Positions 56,330 through 64,000 of a stretch of DNA of 64,000 bases are shown here, in pieces. The position numbers and the translations under genes are program-made. Numbering within the stretch: the first letter of the stretch is position 1; every line of letters starts with the position of its first letter. The stretch is taken from positions 541,572-605,571 of the forward strand of contig MNCI01035156.1 of assembly GCA_015680685.1 (NCBI GenBank). The letters are read 5' to 3'. Under the pieces are notes generated by a model. That model made no database searches. It was given only the letters and a program-made list of their open reading frames with translations, and was not told where the DNA came from. The stretch is from Gnetum montanum. Lineage: Eukaryota > Streptophyta > Gnetopsida > Gnetales > Gnetaceae.

Positions 56330-56790
56330 ACAAGGATGAATCCCTATCCCAGCTAATCAGGATTATGTTATTTTCAAGGTAATGCACCGTAGCACACTCC
56401 ACCGTAAAGCTTATCTTGTACCTATCTCACAGTAACCTTATTACTATGCCAGTTTTGCTTATGCTAATGGGCCGTCACACTGTATCGTGTCAGTTTTTCT
56501 TAAAGCATTGCCAATCTAATTTATTATTAATATAATTTCAAATTATACGATATGATTTACTTACTGAATGAGCAAATGTCACAGTTGTTAACCATACTTA
56601 ACATTACATTAATGTTTTCAGTTATTGTTTTAATTCACTTAAGCACGGGAGTGGTATAACAAAGACGTGAAGTGACCTCATTAACATACCCGCTGCACAT
56701 AAAATATAAAACCTATGCCGCGCCGAAATGAAACACCAACCGGGTGACGAGTATTCTGTGTAATTTCAAGGGCGAAAAATACAACGCCAA
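56330..56790 (+). promoter_or_regulatory. promoter-like block shared with 38640-39080
   Basis: ATGCTAATGGGCCGTCACAC (about 56460) corresponds to GCTAATGGACCGTCGCA at 38762. An A+T stretch follows, and then CATAAAATATAAAACC (about 56698) as a TATA-like box, followed by CpG-containing sequence (CCGCGCCG, CCGGGTGACG). No gene or full element is readable downstream, so the role is open. Confidence 0.3.
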
Positions 56791-57599
56791 ACTATGCTGT
56801 ATTTAACCTAAAAAGGTTTACAGAATAATTTCACTTTTTAAAAGCTTTGAATTTAACTCTTCTACAATGCTAATAAAAGCATCTATTTTAGCAAAACCTT
56901 CTCAAATCATTAACTTTAAAGTATCTCTTTTAACAAAACTTTTTCAAATCATCAAACATAAAAGAGATTAAAGTCACTTTAGCTTATTTATAATACACAC
57001 ATTTTTGGTGCATGTTTAATAAGATTCTTTGTGTAGCTTAATTAGATTTTTTGTGTCATGTTAGGTTTTTCTCTTCAATATTTGTTACTTTGCAAATCAT
57101 GTTTATTACAGCTGTTTTAACATTAATTATGATTAGTTTTAAATTTTATCATGCATTTTAAAACTTGGATTGAAATCTTATATATCTTTTAAATGACAAA
57201 ATTATACTAGCATTTTAATTTCTTCTTTAAGTCTTAGTTCATTATTATTATTCACATTTAAAATCTTTATCTTAATACTTTATGCTTTAATTTATTTTAG
57301 TTTCATGAGTGAACCTCACTGATTTTTCATGCAGTTTATTATACTGGATAATAGAGAAAATATTATTTTAATGAAGACGATGAATGAGTTTTCATGTTAA
57401 AAAATAAAATTTATTATTGCAAATCATCCAATTCATCTTTAGAAATTTATGAAAATAAGTTTACTGTTTCACAGAACGAAAAGGGAATGGTCGGAATTTC
57501 CTACACAGTCAACATTTTGGGATCAAATTTAATTACAAATATAAAAATTTGATTCAAAGTATATAGATGCATTTTAAAGAAGATATTATAGAATGTCAT
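56791..57599. other. no identifiable gene
   Basis: Very A+T-rich, with stops in all frames. No element ends recognised. Confidence 0.45.
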
Positions 57600-58240
57600 A
57601 CTCTTTGTATAGATGCCAGATTTTAACAAAAGTATTTTAAGTTGAATGTGATGCCAATGGTGAAGCAATAGGAAGTGTACTAAGTCAAGAAGGAAGACCT
57701 CTCGCTTATTTCAATGAAAAGCTAAATGAGTCTGCATATAACAACTCTGCATGCAGAAACACAGGAGAAACACCATTTAAGGTGGTGTATGGATAGTATT
57801 CACGTTTACAAGAAAATGTGAACATGAAGCAGCCAGAGTTCATGAGGAACATCTAAGAGTTTCCAACGAGGGTTAGAAGGCATATGAAAGAGGCCACAGA
57901 AAGATATAAAGAAGTTGATGATGCAGGAAAGTGCAATTCAAAGAAGTGGATGTTTTTATGGTGCGGTTAAGGCGAGACCGAAATGCATCCCTAGAGAATT
58001 GGTCCATTCCGGATCAGAAGAAAGATTTCAAATAATACATATATATTGTTGCTATAGGAATGAAAATCTGCCTGTTTTTAATGTTGTGGATTTGCAAACA
58101 TGAACACCGTGAGAGGAAGCACCACCAGGAACATTCCACTGTGATGGTGTAGAACGAGAGCCACTCTAGGTGAAGTACAGGCCAAAGAAGATCTACTAAC
58201 AAAGGCAGCTAAATGTAAAGTTACTTGTCAACTTGAGAAG
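57600..58240 (+). pseudogene. gypsy pol remnant: RNase H joined to integrase C-terminus
   Basis: The first part, from about 57625, reads PDFNK, then VECDANGEAIGSVLSQEGRP and LAYFNEKLNESAY. This is the start of gypsy RNase H with its first catalytic acid in CDANG. At about 57765 the reading jumps to GETPFKVVYG, a motif near the end of the integrase core, then VDVFMVRLRRDR (about 57946) and PVFNVVDLQT (about 58072-58101). These last two are the integrase tail of chromovirus-like elements. About 1.3 kb that should hold the rest of RNase H and the integrase core is missing. It is a different gypsy lineage from elements A-F. Confidence 0.75.
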
Positions 58241-58267
58241 AAGTTGGAAATCCAGTGTTGGGGAGTA

Positions 58268-58605
58268 TGATGAGAACATCACCATTTTATATTTTTCTGC
58301 CATTCTCATCAGTCGACGGCCACCTTGACAAACAGTCACGTACACTATCATTCTATGTCATTCTAGTCTGTCCAAGAATTTAACTGAAAGCATGATGACA
58401 ACTGTCATCCTTTCTTGTAAATGTCCATAAATGCTGGATGTTAAGGTTATTAGGATAAGGCTGCATAAATATTGGTGCTGTTAGAGTGTAGAATATAGGG
58501 AAGAGTGTGGATGTTGGGTTTTGTTGCTGAGAGAGAAGGTTCTATTTTTTCATTTATGCTCTTGTATGGCCACTGTGCCTTATATATAATATTCATGCGG
58601 TAACA
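58268..58605 (+). repeat. 3' LTR of the deleted gypsy element
   Basis: 338 bp from TGATGAGAACATCACC to GCGGTAACA. It is preceded by the purine-rich GTTGGGGAGTA (58257-58267), a good polypurine tract position after the integrase tail. It contains TATA-like CATAAATATTGG (about 58464) and TATATATAAT (about 58581). The matching 5' LTR is not in this part of the window, so the boundaries are inferred. Confidence 0.55.
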
Positions 58606-58999
58606 CTCTGCTTTTTTCCTTTGCTAATTTACATTGCTAAATTTGATTAATCTCACCAGGCAAAGACTCCTAATCCAAAATTCGATTAGAATAACTTTTC
58701 TATTTTCTTATCCGATTTTTTTCATCACCTCTATGAAAAATCATAATTTTATGATTAATCACGCCCATGTAATAAAACACATTTTTAGAAAAACTTCTTT
58801 GTCGATTTATTGATAAAATCAAGCGATGTATTGATAAAGTCTATTCTAGTTTCACGTAAAATTTTAGACACTACCCTCATGAATACAAAGACTCCAAAAA
58901 CATTTGGAAAGTATTCTGATATTTGGGGCAAAACACCCAAAAAATAACGGTGATGTTTCTGGAAAAAAATCAATAGAAATCCCAGAATAATTTTTTCTT
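58606..58999. other. no identifiable feature
   Basis: A+T-rich flank of the LTR without a readable frame. Confidence 0.4.
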
Positions 59000-59034
59000 T
59001 TGAATTATAAGTTGCTACTACCAATTAAACAAGA

Positions 59035-59230
59035 GCTGCTACTACCATTTATACAAGCTTTGTTGCTGTGGGCTTTTTCATTCCAAGAAGTACAAGCTTT
59101 GTTGTTGTGGGCTTTTTCATTCCAAGAAGCACTACTATCATCTAGACAACCTTTGCAGTCGTGGGTTTTTCTATTCCATATAAGTTACTGCTATCGTTCA
59201 TTTTAGCTTTTCTATTCTATACAAGCTATT
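59035..59230. repeat. minisatellite with 39-bp unit
   Basis: TACAAGCTTTGTTGCTGTGG starts a 39-bp unit at 59052 that is repeated almost exactly at 59091. Diverged partial units follow to about 59230 (CAACCTTTGCAGTCGTGGGT, CTATTCTATACAAGCTATTG). It lies just ahead of the CpG-richer block. Confidence 0.8.
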
Positions 59231-59239
59231 GCTAAATTC

Positions 59240-59900
59240 TAAATCACATGTATGAGTCCATTTGTTTTCACACCAATATGGCCATTGAGTGAGTGCCCGT
59301 TCAGTGTGCGCTGCTCGATGTGGTCGTCAATGCCATGGTTGACCACCATCTGCAGTGATAGGCTATCGTTTCCTACGATGGTTGATGGCTTGACTGTTTG
59401 TGTGTTCGTTCTCTATCTTTGCTCATAGATCTAAATGAATTCGTAATTCTTTGGCCCCTGGAGAGAACATTTCTTCGATGCTTCTTTGGGGTGGATCTAT
59501 GCAGTTGCCAGTATGTCCGCTGATGTGGTGGCTCAGGTGGTTTGTTTGTGGCAGTTCCTACTATGCTCTGCTCTGTTCTGCTATGTCTAAGTGACTTTCT
59601 GCCTGTTGTTTCCCTTAGAATCGAAATTAGCATAGGAACCTTTTTGAACCTGTCTAGAGGGTCGGACTTTGGTTGCTTTCATGGAGCACGTCTATGCGCT
59701 TGTTCCTGCCCCATCTGGGAAGTCGATTTTGGGTGTCCCTTTGGTTGTTACAACAGCTGAACTTTGAAGTTCTTGTGTTATCTGTGCGCTTGGGCTTCTT
59801 CCAAGCTTCGTCATAGATGATTGTCCAACACTTTTGCTCTTGCTCCTTCTTGCAAGGAAGTACCTCTAACCTGTGTAACATTGATTTTCTCCCTTCATGA
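59240..59900 (+). other. CpG-richer block, possible LINE 5' untranslated region
   Basis: This block has clearly more C+G and CpG than its surroundings, and no frame with a recognisable domain. It directly precedes the LINE ORF1 remnant. Plant and animal LINEs often have a GC-rich 5' region with an internal promoter, so this is the simplest reading. A promoter and first exon of an unrelated gene is possible. Confidence 0.4.
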
Positions 59901-59979
59901 TGATATTATTTATGTTGTTTCTAAAGATTTTGCTCTACATTTTATCTTCTTTCAAATTTTGGGTTTTCTACCCCATTCA

Positions 59980-60910
59980 ACAAGTATAAATACGTAAATA
60001 AAAAATATCCTACAATCCCAGGGTATTTAAGTTTTTCACGACCATTACTATGCTTGAAACTTTATTATAGTAAAACTCCCTGGGGCCTCTCAAGTTGATA
60101 AAGCTCTTTCTAACCAACGTTTTCTAGCATGTAATACTACTGTCATGGCACATACTTAGAAAGTTGACTTTAATGTTAATGATCTAGCATACAATATTAT
60201 CTCCTATTATGTTGAGCTACCATACCTTCCCTTAATTTTTTTCTTCTATAGAGAGGAACATAGTGAGTGCCCTTAGCTATATCATTTCAAACCATGGTAT
60301 TGAGGTTAATAGAATTCAATTTCATCATTACTATATTGAACTTGATACCTCTCATAGGTAGAACTTCCTAACCTTTCCAACCATAGGAAAGCTCTTTACT
60401 TAAAATGTTGACTATTTTTATCTTTCTAATTCCTGTAGCTACTTCCATAATGTTGAGCATCATATTTCTACATGTCCTTTAGCCAAGAAAAAACAATTAG
60501 CCGAGGTTTAAAAAAATCATTCTCTAGTAATTCCAGAATTGCTTTCACCATAAAAAACTTTGAAGTTTTGAACCTCTTCTAAAAATGTTTTAAAGCCTTG
60601 TTCTTTGTTCAACCCCTCCAAATTACAAGTGCCATAGTTTGGTTCAATCATAAAGGTAGCCTCTAAAGCACAAGTTGTCATTTAAGGATTTAGTAAAGAG
60701 TGACAAGTTTGTGAAGGATGATGGAAGGAAAAGAGTTAATGCATCCTCCTCTACAACTTTGCCTTTTACTTCTTCAATGAACAATTCTACTCTACCCATT
60801 ACTACAAGTAACTCCTTTGCCACTTTTTCATACACAATGGAAATTCATACTTCAAATTTAGAATCTTTTGAAGATCTTTCATTAGATACATCCTCTGCTT
60901 CCCCATGAAC
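59980..60910 (+). pseudogene. LINE ORF1 (gag-like) remnant
   Basis: Reading through stops gives YYVELPYLPL, matching the 'WVRLPGLPLE' strand of plant LINE ORF1 proteins, then about 60 residues later a region equivalent to the 'IG--IG-' turn. A zinc knuckle stands at about 60427-60475: NSCSYFHNVEHHISTCPLAK. The C-X2-C-X4-H-X4-C spacing is kept, but the second cysteine is phenylalanine. The C-terminal tail is serine/threonine-rich (60675-60908). ORF1 proteins package LINE RNA. This one is inactive through stops and the lost cysteine. Confidence 0.6.
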
Positions 60911-60919
60911 CTCTTATCT

Positions 60920-62121
60920 TAAATGTCTGAGGTCTAACTGATAGGCTTCGACATAAACATGCAAGTAACTTTCTCTCTAATTTAAATATTGCTTTTGATT
61001 TTATTTTGTTTTAAGAAATTAAGATCTCAACCAACCGTTTATCTCTTTCAACCCATTGGTTTCTTCCTCACTCATTAGTTCTTGCTACTTCCCATGTGTG
61101 TGGAAAAGGTGTTGTAGCCATTCTCCTCTCAAATTATTATAATAAAAAAATCATTCAAAGTGGTTTTGATTCTGGCCATAAATTTTATTCGACTATCTTC
61201 TTCTCCTCACATGTCCTTTTAGTATTTGTTCAATTTATGCTTCTAATGACTCTACAAAACATCTCTTTTTGTGGCAGGAACTAGCTAATTCTCTTTCTTT
61301 TATACCTTGGATTTTTTGAGGTGATTTTAATATGAAATAATTCTCTCATGATAAGCTTGGGGGAGGGATGTTTTTTCAACCTTCAAATTATGAGTATCAA
61401 TCATGGTTGGATTTTAAGAGAAAGCTCTATCTTTCTAATGGTATTGATGCTTCTAGTAGTGAACCTCTTCATAGATTCACTTGGAGTATCTTTGTTTTGG
61501 GTAAGCTTACATCTACAATTGGTTAGATAAGTTTTACTTTTTCACTCTTTCTTTCTGGAAAGCTTCTTCTACTACTATTGTTCATCAACAAGCAATCTTA
61601 TCAGACCATTTCCCCATCACTATGTTCATTCATATTCATGGTAGTTACCATAGACATAATTTCCATCTTTTCCACTTGCATAATAATCGTTTCCCTTCTC
61701 CTCCCACCCAACAACTTCTCTGAAGCCTTTGGAATGCTAAACCTAGGCCCTTAGGTTAGGTGGGTTGAATCCAATGGTGGCATCCTGCTACTTGTAGAGT
61801 GCTGAATTTTTCTTGTTATTATGGTAAGGAAGTTGCCTCTCATGCCAAACAAGAGTACAACAACATTTTCTCTACTATTGAACATCTTACTGATCGATTG
61901 GCTCAAGATCCTTTTAACACTCAAATTCATGGGGACTTAGCTAAAACCCACTCAACCTTCCAACAATGGAATGTTCACAAGGTACAAAGTGCCTTAACAA
62001 AGAGTAGACTTACTTGGTTAAATATTCAAGATGAGAACTATAAGGAATTTTTCAAGTATCTAAATAGCTCTTCTCCTTTACACTCTTTAGACAAAAGTTC
62101 TAGTGATTGTACCATCATCAC
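60920..62121 (+). pseudogene. LINE ORF2 endonuclease part, interrupted by an LTR element
   Basis: This is the apurinic/apyrimidinic-type endonuclease of an L1-like LINE, which nicks target DNA. GDFNM with HDKLGG (about 61320-61357) is the conserved GDFN...D..GG block. Downstream a frame reads RFTWS, then FYFFTLSFWKASSTTIVHQQ (about 61520-61590), then LSDHFPITMF (about 61598-61627), which contains the catalytic S-D-H. The following linker, 61799-62134, includes KSRLTWLNIQDENYKEFFKY, the usual 'W...GD.NTKFF' approach to the RT. Before RT begins, the sequence is cut at 62122 by the LTR of element F. Confidence 0.75.
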
Positions 62122-62954
62122 TAATGAGCGGTGAGGTACCCCTATGCTTAACCATATGAATATGAGGATTCACGCGTGATTCATTCGAACTCCAAGGACT
62201 AGGTGCTTATGCACCTTCATAGAACAAGGATGGGTTAGGCGATCATTGTCTTCCCAAGCTTACTTGTATGGCACGATTATATAGTTAAGTAAACTTGAGG
62301 TATGTGATTTTTGTGCTTTTCTTTATGTTCCTGGTGCTTAAAATGGAGAAATGAAATAATTAAGTAACTAATTTAAATTAACTAATCAACTAGGCTTTAA
62401 GTAGTCCTAACACCAGCATCTATTCCCACTCTCTGTACAGATCTTGAACCAATGTAACATTACTAGGATTACAAAATGCTAGTCATCACTAGGTTACCAA
62501 CTGTTCCATATATGCTCGAAGTGGTCTTACTAAGTGTGCTTACATGTTGAAAATTAACAAATCAATAAAAACAACCAATTAAGTAATGAAAGCATTAAAT
62601 AACATTAAATGCAATAAATGAGCTATTCTGAATGTTGCAAGGTTTACCACAAAGTTTTTATTTATTTTTAGACACAAGGTATGTTTAGGTACATAATGCT
62701 CGAATAAAGATTAATTCACTTTATGACTCCTACTGCGGACACTCAGAAATAATTCTAACTCTAGAAAAGGGAAAATACAAGAGTTTAGGTAAGGGACTAA
62801 GAAACTAACTATTGCCAAACAAGTGCACCCACCTTTTATTTATAGGCAACGAGATAGGTCAGACATTAAATGTCTAATATTGCTTGGCAGGCTCAGATAT
62901 CATGGACCTGATATTGTGGATGCGATATCATGGTCCCGATATCGTGACTCATCA
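62122..62954 (-). repeat. 3' LTR of gypsy element F
   Basis: 833 bp, plus orientation TAATGAGCGGTGAGGTACCCC (first bases TA for TG) to GACTCATCA. It aligns with the A LTR (reverse complement) across its right half and with the D LTR at both ends. Minus-strand CCTATAAATAAA (about 62836) is a TATA candidate. It sits inside the LINE linker, so it inserted after the LINE. Confidence 0.85.
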
Positions 62955-64000
62955 TACCCCCATGACTGAATGAAAAATCATCCTCAATTTTCTTACAAAA
63001 TATTGGGAAGGTATGGGATTATTAACAGAATGACAACTACTGTGACATGGAATGACAAACTTAAAATGCCTAGTGAACGGATCAACAATCATATTATAAC
63101 ATTGGTGTTCATACCCATTCTGGTGAACACTATACATGGATGACATCTAGACCCTCATTCGATAGCTTGGAAAGAGAGAGAGAGAGAAAATGAGACGCAT
63201 TGCTGCTGATGTCAAAATTGTGCACACCATTGCTCATCCACAGCCACATAATCAAGCTTGTTTCCTACATAAATTCTTTTTGCTCTAGTCCATCCTAAGT
63301 GCTCCCTTATATCCCAATCCATTGTTCATGTAATCACCATCTACACACACAACACAATCACGAATTAGCAAAGATAGATAAGACATAATGCAATTGATAC
63401 CTTGCTTCGATATACAGCACATTGGCTAGGTTATGGGTATGGTAGATACTAGGTTAGAGGTTCGTAATTGATAACTACTTAAGGTGTAGGGGTGAGATAA
63501 GTAATGGAATGGAAAAAATTATGATAGGGCCCCCACAACTAAGAGTGAACCTCTGGTAGTAATAAGATGGAAAACAAAAAACAAGGAAGATTAGAGGAAG
63601 AAGAATGGTGAAGCTAATTAAAACAATAATGGATGTCATTGATGGGGTGAAATGAGAAATAGTTGATTGCAAGAAATGTTTAAGGGAAAGAGCTTAACAA
63701 TTGCACTAAAACGGAATGCCAATGGGTCCTCCCCAAAGTAGGCTCATGCCCTTTATTCCCTAACAAACCCACAGACTAAAGAGTCTGTAGGCTCTAGGAA
63801 TGACATATGGAAATAATGGTTAAGAACATACCCATAAGAGTTTACCAAAGAATAACAATGCATCAACCAAGATATAGACTAATCATAAAACTAGCAATGA
63901 GGTGGAATATGGAAAGCAATACGGAAAGAGAGGAGAGAATGTAATGGAATCCCAAAATCAAGGTTGTATAAAGTCCCTTGTGTAGTATGTGATTAAGGTG
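62955..64000 (-). mobile_element. gypsy element F, 3' internal part (runs out of the window)
   Basis: It begins beside the LTR with minus-strand ATGGGGGTA, a polypurine-like tract matching element D. Positions 62955-63150 resemble 44164-44340. From about 63360 the sequence resembles 47290-47640 of element D, the spacer right after pol (shared GGCTAGGTTATGGGTATGGT-like and CCCCCACAA blocks). The 2.9-kb extra ORF present between those two places in D is therefore absent here. A short GA repeat lies at 63171-63189. No pol coding is reached before the window ends. Confidence 0.6.

Noticed and set aside
59373-59881. Overlapping minus-strand and plus-strand frames in the CpG-richer block
   Set aside because: No recognisable domain in any frame, and composition alone explains the longer open stretches.

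Overview
This window looks like nuclear DNA of a seed plant with a large, repeat-rich genome. A gymnosperm such as a conifer is my best inference. It is A+T-rich and gene-poor, filled with old, stop-ridden retrotransposons of plant type (Ty3/gypsy with a long extra 3' reading frame, Ty1/copia with a tRNA-iMet primer site, several LINEs, a tRNA-derived SINE). The only host genes are remnants of plant families: DUF247, UDP-glycosyltransferase, and a possible leucine-rich-repeat receptor kinase. There are no bacterial-style operons, CRISPR arrays, or rRNA or tRNA genes.

Layout. 1-1390: decayed copia-like gag. 1700-6345: plus-strand gypsy element A (partial LTR, primer site, gag, protease, reverse transcriptase). 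6345-11747: no identifiable gene, but a 73-bp tandem triplet. 11748-14675: plus-strand gypsy element B (whole LTR, primer site, gag). 14690-24600: minus-strand gypsy element C (extra ORF, integrase, RT, protease, gag). 24600-26560: LTR-like block and integrase tail of a different, Tat-like gypsy element. 26640-26930: possible receptor-kinase fragment. 28838-30590: DUF247 gene with frame breaks. 31059-35634: complete but dead minus-strand copia element with a 5-bp target-site duplication. 36450-37950: LINE fragment. 39825-40010: SINE. 40246-40800: truncated glycosyltransferase. 41080-42000: second LINE type (RT). 43248-54876: complete, decayed minus-strand gypsy element D with both LTRs. 55148-56010: SINE next to an L1-ORF1p-like remnant. 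57600-58605: internally deleted gypsy with a 3' LTR. 59000-59230: minisatellite. 59240-62121: LINE 5' half (ORF1 and endonuclease), cut by minus-strand gypsy element F (62122 to the window end).

Elements A, B, C, D and F belong to one gypsy superfamily. A, B and D keep a primer site resembling the tRNA-Asp type. A and F have LTRs of one subfamily, B and D of another. C and D carry a long frame between pol and the 3' LTR (a domain resembling the plant-transposon-protein type, then a coiled coil), which F appears to lack. That frame, the internal duplications within elements, the SINE pair and the frame-broken DUF247 gene are the points most worth checking. I found no convincing wholly new functional system; every mobile element here looks inactive.
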